Source of the DNA: Proteinivorax hydrogeniformans
GTDB lineage: Bacteria; Bacillota; Proteinivoracia; Proteinivoracales; Proteinivoracaceae
Assembly: GCF_040515995.1 (NCBI RefSeq)
Contig: NZ_CP159485.1
Span: 1,860,001 to 1,924,000 of the forward strand
DNA length: 64,000 nt
Direction of reading: 5' to 3'
Translations under genes and position numbers: made by a program
The notes under the pieces: generated by a model
Told to the model about the DNA's origin: nothing
Seen by the model: only the letters and a program-made list of their open reading frames with translations
Databases searched by the model: none
Shown: piece after piece, positions 44,313-53,210 of the stretch
Layout: each line of letters starts with the position of its first letter
Numbering within the stretch: the first letter of the stretch is position 1

Positions 44313-45776
44313 TTAGTGATTTTGGCTTAAGGTTTGTAGGATTTCTTTTCTTAGCTTTTTTTCGTTATGCACTGTGGCATTTTGTTTTACTATTTCTATT
44401 ACTTTATCTATATCTAGGGTTACCGGAGCACTTCTTGATAGCTCTTCCATTAATAGCTCTAAATCGTTATCTGTTAACACAGGGTTTACCACTATTACGT
44501 TGTCATGATCTGCTAGTGGAACTGTGGATATTATTCTATCGCTTTGCCTAGCATAAAGGTCCACTTCTTTTGTTGGGACTGCGGCTATAACATCTACAAA
44601 AGGGAAATTATCTTCTACTTGAGATTTTAGCTCCTTTAATATGTCTGCACCTTGATTGCCCACGATTAACATTCTTTGTTTTTTAGGTTTTTTATTTCTA
44701 TCTTGCTTTTTGACATAGTATCCAAAATAAGTACTGATGTAAGCTATTTCTTCCTCTCGAATCCCGCTAAGTTCTGGAAAAATTTTTGAATCAGATATGA
44801 TTGATTGAGTTAAGCTATAGGTTTCTTTGTATTTGTTTTTTATCTCTGATAATAAGGGGTTATGCACAGGGATTTTGTATCGTAGGCGATTATATGAAAA
44901 AAGAAAGTGCCGTGCAAGTATCTGTTCAAATTGCTCTTTTTTCTTTATCTTAATGCCTGCTCTAAATTCAAAGTGAGTAATCAGCTTTTTTACAAGTTTT
45001 TTGATTGTGTTTTCATCAGTATGCGGTTTAAGGCTAGTTAAGGAGCATATGTAAATTGTTAAAAAAGCTTTTTCATATTGGTTAAGGGTTGTGCATGTCA
45101 AATCTTCAGTGTCATTATAATAACTAAAGTTTTTAGCATCCTCAGTAAATTCGTAGCATTCTAGGCTTTGATCTATTGAGGTTCTGTGTTTTACTAGCTT
45201 TACTATAGCAGATAGCTGGTGAAGCGAGGATTCTGTAAGCTCTAGGTCATACTTTTTATCAAACTCTGCTATCTGGCTATCTATTTTTTGCCCTTGGAAA
45301 TCTTCTGAGCTGATTATATGCATAAACATTTCTCTTATTTTGATTTCTGCGCCACGAATTAAGTAATTTCCCTCGTAAACCAAGCTTAATTGATTATGGT
45401 GTAGCTCATTTTTAAGGTCTGTTAGCGTTTGAACAACTAAGTTTTTGCTTACCGCCATACTACTAGCTGTTTTCTCTATGGTGAGGTTTTCACCAAGTAT
45501 AATTTTTTTAAGGATATAGTTTCTTCTAGAATAGTAATCTAAAAAATCTTTTTCTACGCTATTTAAAACGCTTTTCAATTTTTCCAGGTCACCTACAAAG
45601 GCAAATTTACCCTCTACCCTTCTGATTTCACCTGCATCTTTTATGCTTTTGTTAATATTGCTTATGCTGTAGTATAGCGTTCTTCTAGAAATTTCAAATA
45701 GCTTTAGCATTTCATCTAACCCTACACTGCCGTTATCTATAATAAGGTTTAATATGCTTTTGTCCCGTTCTTTCAT
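44313..45776 (-). CDS. BglG/MtlR-like PRD transcription regulator
   Basis: A 487-residue PRD-type regulator. An N-terminal HTH (VGLDEMLKLFEISRRTLYYSI) and a second HTH (about 95-145) are followed by two PRDs (about 165-265 and 275-385) and a C-terminal PTS EIIB-like domain (MLIVGNQGADILKELKSQV). PRD2 keeps LARHFLFSY…NPLL with its first His, but the second conserved His is Tyr (IAYISTYFGYY), and the EIIB-like domain lacks the phosphorylatable Cys. So PTS control may be reduced. It lies 214 bp downstream of cyuA on the same strand, with a terminator between. Its targets are unknown. Confidence 0.8.
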   Translation of the reverse strand: MKERDKSILNLIIDNGSVGLDEMLKLFEISRRTLYYSISNINKSIKDAGEIRRVEGKFAFVGDLEKLKSVLNSVEKDFLDYYSRRNYILKKIILGENLTIEKTASSMAVSKNLVVQTLTDLKNELHHNQLSLVYEGNYLIRGAEIKIREMFMHIISSEDFQGQKIDSQIAEFDKKYDLELTESSLHQLSAIVKLVKHRTSIDQSLECYEFTEDAKNFSYYNDTEDLTCTTLNQYEKAFLTIYICSLTSLKPHTDENTIKKLVKKLITHFEFRAGIKIKKKEQFEQILARHFLFSYNRLRYKIPVHNPLLSEIKNKYKETYSLTQSIISDSKIFPELSGIREEEIAYISTYFGYYVKKQDRNKKPKKQRMLIVGNQGADILKELKSQVEDNFPFVDVIAAVPTKEVDLYARQSDRIISTVPLADHDNVIVVNPVLTDNDLELLMEELSRSAPVTLDIDKVIEIVKQNATVHNEKKLRKEILQTLSQNH

Positions 45777-45943
45777 ACCTTAATCTCCTTTCCTTTGTTT
45801 CCGGTTGGAATACGGCCCTCTAGAGTAGTTTACCCCAGACTGCTTTTTTTCCTCTAATTTTCCTTTATGGCATTATAACACTAAAAGGTTTTTTTGTCTG
45901 TACTTAATGTAGCTATAGTTATATGGAATGTAAAAAAACTAAT

Positions 45944-45980
45944 AAAAAGCAAGGCAACCATAAGCTGCCTTGCTTTTTTT
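45944..45980 (-). terminator. Terminator of cyuA
   Basis: A 13-bp stem AAAAAGCAAGGCA / TGCCTTGCTTTTT with a 9-nt loop and U-run in both directions, 11 bp past the cyuA stop. Confidence 0.92.
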
Positions 45981-45990
45981 GTCATTATAT

Positions 45991-47274
45991 TTAATTATTT
46001 TTTTGCATTGCTGTTATTATAGCTAAGTCAACACCTTGCATTCCTACTGTAGCAAGGTTGCTTAAGTTTTTTATGGTGCGCTCCGGTGTCTTTGCTATAA
46101 TTCCGTTACCCGCTGGTATTATCTGATTATCTAAAGCTAACAAGGCACATTTTACCGCAATTGAAGCCGATGTTGATAACTTTAGAGCACACCCTACTTT
46201 AGCGCCATCGCAGATCATGCCACAAATATCTCCTAGTATATTTTGGATTGCTCCTTCTATTTGCTTTAACGTACCACCCATAAGCCATGTTATCGCCGCT
46301 CCCGCCCCTAGGCCAGCAGCTACACCACAGCCACATAACGGAGACAACCTGCCGATATAATGTTTTACATAGCTGTTTAAAATATGACTAATGGCTAGAG
46401 CTTTAGCCAGTTTTTCCTCCGATACTTCTACTTTTTCTTGATAAGCCACTATAGGAAGAATTGCTGTTAACCCATTGTTTCCGCTCCCATTACTAGTCAT
46501 AACAGGCAGGGTAACTCCAGACATGCGTGCATCAGAGGCGGCTGCTGTAAGCTTTTCTGCGTGAATTATTATATCGTCACTTAGAACTCCTTTTTCTATA
46601 TACTGATTAAGAGTGCGCCCCACTCCCATTCCACATTTATTTTCTAGACCATATCGGGCTATATCCTTATTCATGTGAGCCCCTTCTATAAGAAACTTGA
46701 TGTCCGTTAAGGAGATTTTTTCAATAGTTTCAATCAATGCGCTAATTTTCTCCGAATAAATGCTTTGTTTTTCTGCTTTAGTCTCATTTTGAGATATTTG
46801 GTTTTTGAGGACATTCCCGTCTTGTTCTAAATAAACAAATCTATCATGGCAACCCTGAATAACTACTTTCGATTGATTATTATCTGACTGCAACTCTACC
46901 TTCACATAAACTTTATCGTCGGTGTCTTCTATTCCAATCTGTATTTGATGAGCTTTTAATAGTGACTTTGCTTTTTTAACATCCTCGCAGTTTAGGTATT
47001 TTAAAAGAGCTAACCCCTTCGAACTTTGTGGTGCTACCAGCCCTAACGCCGCAGCTATGTGTAAACCTACCTCACCTGTGTGAGGGACTCCAACTGCCAG
47101 TCCATTTTTATATACATTCGGACTTACGTAAATATTTATGCTTTTTATGTCATCGCTACTTATAAGCTCCCGCGCCTTTGAACATGCTAACGCAACCGCT
47201 ACCGGCTCTGTGCAACCTGTTACCGGTGCTACTTCCTTTTGCAGGGTATCTATAATTATTTTCTCTAAATTCAT
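45991..47274 (-). CDS. cyuA: L-cysteine desulfidase (CyuA, UPF0597)
   Basis: A 427-residue UPF0597/CyuA protein, which splits L-cysteine into pyruvate, ammonia and sulfide using an iron-sulfur cluster. Conserved cysteines occur in PVTGCTEP (Cys21), the SPLCGCGVAAGLGAG segment and GDICGMICDGAKVGC, fitting a 4Fe-4S site. The length is normal. It is transcribed away from a sigma-54 activator gene and has a near-consensus -24/-12 promoter and two palindromic upstream sites (47401-47443). Regulation of a cysteine desulfidase by a sigma-54 activator is known in Clostridioides. The family includes some serine-dehydratase-like proteins, so cysteine is the likely but not proven substrate. Confidence 0.88.
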   Translation of the reverse strand: MNLEKIIIDTLQKEVAPVTGCTEPVAVALACSKARELISSDDIKSINIYVSPNVYKNGLAVGVPHTGEVGLHIAAALGLVAPQSSKGLALLKYLNCEDVKKAKSLLKAHQIQIGIEDTDDKVYVKVELQSDNNQSKVVIQGCHDRFVYLEQDGNVLKNQISQNETKAEKQSIYSEKISALIETIEKISLTDIKFLIEGAHMNKDIARYGLENKCGMGVGRTLNQYIEKGVLSDDIIIHAEKLTAAASDARMSGVTLPVMTSNGSGNNGLTAILPIVAYQEKVEVSEEKLAKALAISHILNSYVKHYIGRLSPLCGCGVAAGLGAGAAITWLMGGTLKQIEGAIQNILGDICGMICDGAKVGCALKLSTSASIAVKCALLALDNQIIPAGNGIIAKTPERTIKNLSNLATVGMQGVDLAIITAMQKNN

Positions 47275-47320
47275 TGTTACCTCCCCTTCCTAGCCTAGTT
47301 GTTGTAATAATCATTTATAT

Positions 47321-47337
47321 AGCAACTTTTAGGCCAA
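47321..47337 (-). promoter_or_regulatory. Sigma-54 (-24/-12) promoter of cyuA
   Basis: On the minus strand TTGGCCTAAAAGTTGCT has GG (-24) and GC (-12) separated by exactly 10 nt, matching TGGCAC-N5-TTGCA. It lies 47 bp upstream of the cyuA start. Confidence 0.82.
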
Positions 47338-47400
47338 CTTGGCAAAACCTTTAAAATCAGGGTTTATAGGGGATTAGTTTAAATAGAAAACAATCAATTG

Positions 47401-47443
47401 TCTCATAATGAGATTTTTGATTCGCCGTCGTCTCAATATGAGA
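47401..47443. promoter_or_regulatory. Paired upstream activator sites
   Basis: Two palindromes, TCTCATAATGAGA (47401-47413) and TCTCAATATGAGA (47431-47443), share TCTCA-N3-TGAGA and are 30 bp apart (three helical turns). They lie about 65-120 bp upstream of the -24/-12 promoter and are the likely binding sites of the divergent sigma-54 activator. Confidence 0.8.
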
Positions 47444-47502
47444 CTTAGAAGCTGTCGTAGCAAACTACAGTTACAAAACTGGATAATATATTAGCAAAAT
47501 TA

Positions 47503-47511
47503 TGCTATAAT
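47503..47511 (+). promoter_or_regulatory. Extended -10 promoter of the sigma-54 activator gene
   Basis: TGC-TATAAT (47503-47511) is a consensus extended -10 about 30 bp before the start codon. No clear -35 is present, as is common with TGn promoters. Confidence 0.6.
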
Positions 47512-47540
47512 TAGGGTATATCGTAGAAAGGGTGTTTTTT

Positions 47541-49280
47541 ATGGACTTAATGAAGATTGCTCCTAATGTTTTAAAAATCTCTCAAGCAATTGCTAGTGTT
47601 ATAGGCGTGGACGTTACAGTAGTCGATAAAAAACTAGTTAGAGTAGCGGGCACTGGCAGTTATGGGAGTCGCTGTGGCGAAAAAGTTTCGGCCCGATCCG
47701 CTTTTGGAGTTGCTATACGAAACAAAGAGAGCTTTATCATCGAAGAGGCGGGCAATCATGAGGTCTGCAAGCAGTGCGAGTCCATAAAAGATTGCCAGGA
47801 GTTTGCAGAGGTTTGTTGTCCGATTAAGATTAACGATGAAGTAATTGGAGTAATTGGTCTTATTGCGTTTGATAAACAGCAGCGAGAAAAGATTTTATAC
47901 AACAAGGATAATCTGATGAATTTTTTAAATAAGATGGCAGAGCTTGTTTCCTCAAAGCTAGCTGAGCAATCAAACCTAGAGGAAATTGAGTTATTAGCTA
48001 AGAAACTAGAAATTGTTCTTAACTCAGTGGACAAAGGAATTATTTTGGCCAATCACAGTGGAGATATTTTGAGCTATAATAAGAGTGCCTTAAAGCTTTT
48101 TGGCCTCTCTGATCCAGATAAAAATAAAATAAACATGAAGCATTTAATTGGCGATAGTGCCTTTGAAAGCTCAATCGTTGAAGATTGCAAAGTTAAAAAC
48201 AAAGAGTTTGTATATAGACATCGCAAAAATTATGTACGGGGAATCTTTGATACAAATCCAATTACTATAGATAATAAAACTTGTGGCATTGTTTTTGTTT
48301 TTACTAAGTTGTCCGATGCTTTAGGTGTGGTCAATGATATCACCACTGGTTCTATTGTTACAAATTTTGCCGATATAATAGGCGACAGCGATACGTTTGT
48401 ACAGACAAAAAATACAGCTAGACAAGCTAGTCAGTCATCATCTAGCATTGTAATTCAAGGCGAAAGCGGTACAGGCAAAGAGCTTTTTGCAAGAGCGATC
48501 CATTTTAACAGCGACCGAAAGGCCGGTCCCTTTATAGCGATAAATTGTTCTGCCATACCCGATCAACTTTTGGAAAGTGAGCTTTTTGGGTATGAAGAGG
48601 GAGCTTTTACAGGTGCTATGAAAGGCGGAAAGGCTGGTAAGTTTTTGTTAGCCAATGGTGGAACTATATTTTTAGATGAGATTGGAGACATGCCACTTCA
48701 CCTTCAAGCTAAACTTTTGCGGGTGCTCCAGGAGCAAATGATAGAAAAAATAGGTGGGAAATCTCTGATACCGATAGATATTAGAGTGATAGCAGCGACA
48801 AATAAAGATTTAGAAAAAAAGGTTTCTCAAAACGAGTTTAGAGATGATTTGTTTTATAGGATTAATGTAATACCTCTTTCTATCCCTCCGCTAAGGGAAA
48901 GAAAGGATGACATATATACTTTAGTGAAGCACCTTCTGTCTAGTTGTAATAAGAGGTTGCATAAAGAGATTGAAAATGTGGATGATGAAGTTTATGATAT
49001 TTTTATAAAATATCGTTGGCCCGGTAATGTAAGGGAGCTAGAAAACACAATAGAGTATGCCGTTAATATGTGTAATGGTAGTGTGATTGAGCGGGAGCAT
49101 CTGCCTTCTAGACTGCTATCTTCGAGTTTAAAAGATAAAGGAAATTATGAAATTGTACCTATTAAGGAACTGGAAAAGCGGGAAATTGAAAAAGCCCTCG
49201 CTAAGTTTAAGTGCGTGGAAAAAGCAGCTAAGGCCTTAGGAATAGGAAGGGCTACCTTGTATCGCAAGATCCGATCGTGA
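47541..49280 (+). CDS. Sigma-54-dependent activator with Cys-rich sensor domain
   Basis: A regulator of about 579 residues. The N-terminal 135 residues form a GAF-like sensor with a cysteine cluster (CKQCESIKDCQEFAEVCC, six Cys), then a PAS-like domain (about 145-245), then an AAA+ core with Walker A GESGTGKE near residue 306, the sigma-54 contact loop GAFTGA near 354 and Walker B TIFLDEIGD, and a Fis-type HTH at the C-terminus. The start is ATG 47541, eight bases after AAGGG; a GTG at 47532 is inside the ribosome site. It is divergent from cyuA and probably activates it. Cysteine, sulfide or an iron-sulfur cluster could be the signal; that is inference. Confidence 0.9.
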   Translation: MDLMKIAPNVLKISQAIASVIGVDVTVVDKKLVRVAGTGSYGSRCGEKVSARSAFGVAIRNKESFIIEEAGNHEVCKQCESIKDCQEFAEVCCPIKINDEVIGVIGLIAFDKQQREKILYNKDNLMNFLNKMAELVSSKLAEQSNLEEIELLAKKLEIVLNSVDKGIILANHSGDILSYNKSALKLFGLSDPDKNKINMKHLIGDSAFESSIVEDCKVKNKEFVYRHRKNYVRGIFDTNPITIDNKTCGIVFVFTKLSDALGVVNDITTGSIVTNFADIIGDSDTFVQTKNTARQASQSSSSIVIQGESGTGKELFARAIHFNSDRKAGPFIAINCSAIPDQLLESELFGYEEGAFTGAMKGGKAGKFLLANGGTIFLDEIGDMPLHLQAKLLRVLQEQMIEKIGGKSLIPIDIRVIAATNKDLEKKVSQNEFRDDLFYRINVIPLSIPPLRERKDDIYTLVKHLLSSCNKRLHKEIENVDDEVYDIFIKYRWPGNVRELENTIEYAVNMCNGSVIEREHLPSRLLSSSLKDKGNYEIVPIKELEKREIEKALAKFKCVEKAAKALGIGRATLYRKIRS

Positions 49281-49290
49281 AATTGGCTAA

Positions 49291-49343
49291 ATTAAAGCCC
49301 CATTGTTGCAGCAAGTTATACGCTGCAACAATGGGGCTTTAAT
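49291..49343 (+). terminator. Terminator of the sigma-54 activator gene
   Basis: A perfect 22-bp stem (49291-49312 / 49322-49343) with a 9-nt loop. The GC-rich core AGCCCCATTG is followed by TTTAAT. Confidence 0.85.
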
Positions 49344-49390
49344 GCATCTACGAATGGCTTTTTAAGGGTGAGTGATGAAATGATTTAACT

Positions 49391-49783
49391 CTATTTACTA
49401 CTTTCTTTAATTTTAACCTTTGACTCCTTTGGTTCTTTTGCCTTGTTGTCTTCTATCTTAAGTAGTTTTATGGTGTGACAAAGTTTGTTGGTTTCATAGC
49501 GCGTTAAGCTAGTTTGGGTGTTTTGTTGCTTTTCTGCTAAAGAGATTGCTACCTGGCAAACGTTTTTAAAGGCCTTTCTTATCTGATGCTGAGAAACACT
49601 TCTATTCTTTGGAAAGTCTACACATAAGTAGTCTTGTAAATCATGTAATATAGTCAGTATTTCATATATATCCCAACTTTTATTGCTTTCTTCATATTTT
49701 TTTATTAGAGATTCCCATCTATCCTCTCTGTTTTTCCTTACTCTCATCACCGATGAATCTTCGCTTTTATCATGATATTTCAT
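49391..49783 (-). CDS. Hypothetical protein, 130 residues
   Basis: A basic, soluble, helical protein that I do not recognise. The middle (WDIYEILTILHDLQDYLCVDF and QIRKAFKNVCQVAISLAEKQ) looks like two amphipathic helices; the C-terminus is a Lys/Glu-rich tail. A GGGGGTGG ribosome site precedes ATG 49783. It stands alone between the sigma-54 activator's terminator and a repeat field. Function unknown. Confidence 0.65.
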   Translation of the reverse strand: MKYHDKSEDSSVMRVRKNREDRWESLIKKYEESNKSWDIYEILTILHDLQDYLCVDFPKNRSVSQHQIRKAFKNVCQVAISLAEKQQNTQTSLTRYETNKLCHTIKLLKIEDNKAKEPKESKVKIKESSK

Positions 49784-50015
49784 ATGTCCACCCCCAAGAT
49801 TAGTCTACATATCAGTATATGATCGAAAGGTAAAGTTTAGAACTGATTTTGAGTGGGTCATAGGGGGGTGGTGGAGTTTATGCCATTTTTGTTAGCCATT
49901 TGGGCTGGGTTGACACGGAGGTCAACCCCTACTCTTCGAGGGGTGGGGGGTGTGCAATGCGGTAAATCCTTCTGCTGACCAACTGGACCCTGAAGGAAAA
50001 CATCTTTAAAAACAG

Positions 50016-50191
50016 TTGGCCGCGAAAACGTATAAATTAGCTACATGCTGGGTCTATAACTCACTCCAAATTTCCTTATTCTGCTTGGTCTACAAATAAA
50101 CGGTTTTACAGGGGCTTTCCTATATGGTCACCTAATATAAATGGGATTGGACCAAGCATGTAGCTTGTTTCGTGATGTTTACCGTGGCCAA
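50016..50191. repeat. Inverted-repeat (MITE-like) element, copy 1
   Basis: Begins TTGGCCGCGAAAAC and ends GTTTACCGTGGCCAA; the ends also share AGCTACATGCTGGGTC and GGACCAAGCATGTAGCT in inverted order, so about 38 bp at each end pair imperfectly. 176 bp, no coding capacity. This copy lacks the internal segment present in copies 2 and 3. Confidence 0.75.
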
Positions 50192-50347
50192 TTAGGGTTT
50201 TAATTAGCGCCCTTGCGGGCTAGATCCTTCGGCTGCGCTCTCAGGATGACGTGCGGGATAGCTCTGCGGGGATTCGCCCCCCTATTTTGTTATGGTGGTT
50301 TTTACTAACATCTGACCTCTTACTACTGATTACCATACCAAAAACAA

Positions 50348-50590
50348 TTGGCCGCGAAAACGTATAAATTAGCTACATGCTGGGTCAAAGGGCAGGCTTT
50401 AAATCTGCTTATTCTGCTGGGTCTGGAAATAAATAGTTTTTGTTAAACTGCAGGAAATTTTGCTAATAACATACACTTTAAAAAAACAGTGTCTTTGCTG
50501 TTTAAAACAGGGTTTTGCCTATATGATTATCTATTATGAATGGGGTTGGACCAAGCATGTAGCTTGTTTCGTTATGTTTACCGTGGCCAA
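50348..50590. repeat. Inverted-repeat (MITE-like) element, copy 2
   Basis: 243 bp with the same ends as copy 1 and an extra internal segment containing GCAGGAAATTTTGCTAATAA. The following 157-bp spacer is nearly identical to that after copy 1. Confidence 0.75.
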
Positions 50591-50748
50591 TTAGGGTTTG
50601 AAATTAGCGCCCTTGTGGGCTAGATCCTTCGGCTGCGCTCTCAGGATGACGTGCGGGATAGCTCTGCGGGGATTCGCCCCCCTATTTTGTTATGGTAGTT
50701 TTTACTAACATCTGACCTCTTACTACTGATTACCATTACAAAAAGCAA

Positions 50749-50992
50749 CTGGCCGCGAAAACGTATAAATTAGCTACATGCTGGGTCAAAGGGCTTGCTA
50801 TAAATTTGCTTATTCTGCTTGGTCTATAAATAAACGGTTTTTGTTAAATTGCAGGAGATTTTGCTAATAATATACACTTTAAAAGTTCTCATTTATGCTG
50901 CATTTAAAACTGGGTCTTGCCTATATGAGTATCTATTATGAATGGGGTTGGACCAAGCATGTAGCTTGTTTCGTTATGTTTACCGTGGCCAA
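50749..50992. repeat. Inverted-repeat (MITE-like) element, copy 3
   Basis: 244 bp, closely matching copy 2 and starting 401 bp after it. Begins CTGGCCGCGAAAAC and ends GTTTACCGTGGCCAA. Confidence 0.75.
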
Positions 50993-51180
50993 TTAGGGTT
51001 TGAAATTAGCGCCCTTGTGGGCTAGATCCTTCGGCTACGCTCAGGATGACGTCAGGAAAAAATACTGGCTGCTTATTTTGGGGAATGCCCCCTCTACCCC
51101 AGAAAACCAGTTAGATAGTAGATGGTTGGAGTGTGAAAAAAGTAGGGGCTTTCCTATATAGTCACCTAATATAAGGCATT

Positions 51181-51214
51181 AAAAAAACTGCTGCTTTTTT
51201 TGCAGCAGTTTTTG
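51181..51214 (-). terminator. Terminator of pepF
   Basis: Stem AAAAAAACTGCTGC / GCAGCAGTTTTTG with a T7 loop, directly past the pepF stop; U-run on both strands. Confidence 0.88.
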
Positions 51215-51217
51215 TTT

Positions 51218-53029
51218 TTATTTTATTTCTTCTGTTAGTTGTTCTATTTGGTCTATTAGACCGCCTATAAATTCAATTGTTCTGTTTAGTGGCTGATCTG
51301 TTGTTATGTCTACATTAGCCATTTTGGCTAACTCTACTGGCGATTTTGTTCCTCCTGCCTTTAGCACTTCTAGCCAATCATTTACTGCTGGCTGGCCTTC
51401 TTTTAAGATTCTTTGACTTACATCTGTTGCAACTGTTAGTCCTGCGCTATAGGTGTAAGGGTAAAGTCCCATATAGTAGTGTGGCTGTCTCATCCAGGTC
51501 AGCTCTGCACCTTTGTTTATCTCTACTGCGTCTCCCCAGAATTTCTCTAACACTTCTCTTTTTATTTCACTAAGCTTGTCGGCATGCACACTTCCACCAG
51601 CATCAATTATTTTATAAACTTCTCTTTGGTAGGCCGCTTCTAATAGATGGGTTACAAAGTTATGGTAGTAGGTATTGCCAACCATTGATGATAGCACCCA
51701 TCTTTTAAACCTTGGGTCATCTTCTTGTTCTATTAAGTGGTTACTAAGAAGCATCTCGTTAATCGTGGATGGGGCTTCTATAAAGTAAAGTGATGGCTCT
51801 TCGCTAAACATGTTATTATGCTTCTGTCCAATATAGAAGTGTCCGGCATGCCCTAGTTCATGAACTAAGGTAAACAGGTCACCCATTTGACCGGTCCATG
51901 ATAGTAAAATATAAGAATGCACACCATAGGGACTTGCGCAAAATCCTCCTGTTGATTTTCCTTTATTTTGAGCAAAGTCTATCCATCTTTCATCAAAGGC
52001 TTTTTTAACTATGTTTAAATACTCCTCTCCCATAATTGCTAAGGACTCTAGAGAGTATTTTTTTGATTCTTCCACCGTAACCTTAGGATCATATTCAGGA
52101 TCGATAGGCACTTTTAAATCAGCAAAGGTTACTTTATCTAGGTTGTAAAGCTTTTTGATAAGCTTAGCATATCTTCTCATATGAGGAGCAAGCTTTTCCA
52201 TAATTACATCTATTTGTCTATCATATAGTTCTCTATCAACGTCTTGGTCAAATAATAGATAGTCAAAAATTGATTTGTGTCCCTTCATATTTGCTAGAGT
52301 CTTTTCTTTTTGGAGCTGGGTTTGGTATGCGCTAGCTATTGTATGCTTGTATTGCTCTAGCTTTTCAGAAAATGCATTGAAGGCTGTTCTTCTAACCTTA
52401 GTATTTGGGTCCATTTCCCACTGATTTTCAAATAAAACAAAGCTTAACGGGTACTCTTTGCCATCAACTGTAAACGGCTTAAAGTCCATATCAACAAGTT
52501 TAGCCTGGTTGTATATTCTACTAGGAGAGTCTAATACCGGCGAAAGAGATGCTAATGCTTTTTCCACTTCAGGGTGTAAAGTGTAAGCCTTACTTTTCTT
52601 TATTTTTTCTAAATAAACCCTATACTCTTTAGTTTTATTAATAGCTTCTTCTAGCACGTCATACTCAGCTTCCTTTAACTCACTTTCAATAAAAGATACA
52701 GAGCTTAAGACTTCTGATGCAGTAACTTCAAACTTCATAGCCCTTGTTTGATTGTCTTGGTTTGTTTCGTCAACGGAAACAGCCAAAGAAGCATATGCTC
52801 CTAACTGATAAGCTTTTATGTATAGCTTTTCAAAATCTTCAATGCAACGTAAAATTGTATCTACATTGTTTAGTTTGCCTTTGTACTTCTCTAAGTCTTT
52901 CCCCATTTGTACAGCTTCACTTAACGCCTTTTGATATTCTTCTTCCCCTTGGTATATATGTGATAAATCCCAGGTAAGATTAACATCCACTTCGTTCCGG
53001 CTTAATAGTTTTTCGCTCAATATATTCAC
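51218..53029 (-). CDS. pepF: Oligoendopeptidase F
   Basis: A 603-residue M3B zinc metallopeptidase that cuts medium-size peptides in the cytoplasm. The catalytic motif is LVHELGHAGHF near residue 390 (HExxH), with the downstream Glu in PSTINEMLLSNHL. The length is normal for PepF. The gene has its own terminator and an AAAAGGGGTG ribosome site before ATG 53029. The dipeptide-epimerase-like gene lies 530 bp upstream on the same strand, with a small hypothetical gene between; a link in peptide use is possible. Confidence 0.94.
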   Translation of the reverse strand: MNILSEKLLSRNEVDVNLTWDLSHIYQGEEEYQKALSEAVQMGKDLEKYKGKLNNVDTILRCIEDFEKLYIKAYQLGAYASLAVSVDETNQDNQTRAMKFEVTASEVLSSVSFIESELKEAEYDVLEEAINKTKEYRVYLEKIKKSKAYTLHPEVEKALASLSPVLDSPSRIYNQAKLVDMDFKPFTVDGKEYPLSFVLFENQWEMDPNTKVRRTAFNAFSEKLEQYKHTIASAYQTQLQKEKTLANMKGHKSIFDYLLFDQDVDRELYDRQIDVIMEKLAPHMRRYAKLIKKLYNLDKVTFADLKVPIDPEYDPKVTVEESKKYSLESLAIMGEEYLNIVKKAFDERWIDFAQNKGKSTGGFCASPYGVHSYILLSWTGQMGDLFTLVHELGHAGHFYIGQKHNNMFSEEPSLYFIEAPSTINEMLLSNHLIEQEDDPRFKRWVLSSMVGNTYYHNFVTHLLEAAYQREVYKIIDAGGSVHADKLSEIKREVLEKFWGDAVEINKGAELTWMRQPHYYMGLYPYTYSAGLTVATDVSQRILKEGQPAVNDWLEVLKAGGTKSPVELAKMANVDITTDQPLNRTIEFIGGLIDQIEQLTEEIK

Positions 53030-53128
53030 CCCTTTTTGATATTATTATAATTATATAAACGATGTCCGATGTTAGCAATGGTTTTAGAGTTATTTTAAAG
53101 AAAAATTAAAAAATAAATACAACTTATG

Positions 53129-53190
53129 TCTCTAAATAAAAAAATCTCAGTTTATTATGTATAAATACGCTGTCAACCTGAGATTTCTTA
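53129..53190 (-). terminator. Possible terminator, long-loop hairpin
   Basis: AAATCTCAG and CTGAGATTT form a 9-bp stem with a loop of about 27 nt, and a T7 run lies on the minus-strand side. It would end the transcript of the 93-codon gene at 53211-53492. Confidence 0.5.
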
Positions 53191-53210
53191 CTACTTCAAA
53201 AAGATTAGGT

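Larger units (their letters stand above)
49784..51180. repeat. 1.4-kb repeat field
   Basis: No gene seen. It consists of a repeat related to the 41.5-kb direct repeats (about 49910-49945), three inverted-repeat elements (50016-50191, 50348-50590, 50749-50992) in tandem, each followed by a GCGCCCTTGYGGGCTAGATCC repeat (50207-50250, 50607-50650, 51009-51050), and a fragment AGGGGCTTTCCTATATAGTC at about 51143 that matches part of the first element. Confidence 0.8.

Noticed and set aside
50016-50992. Possible CRISPR-like array
   Set aside because: The repeating units are hundreds of bases long with inverted ends and conserved spacers, not short repeats with variable spacers; no cas genes are present.
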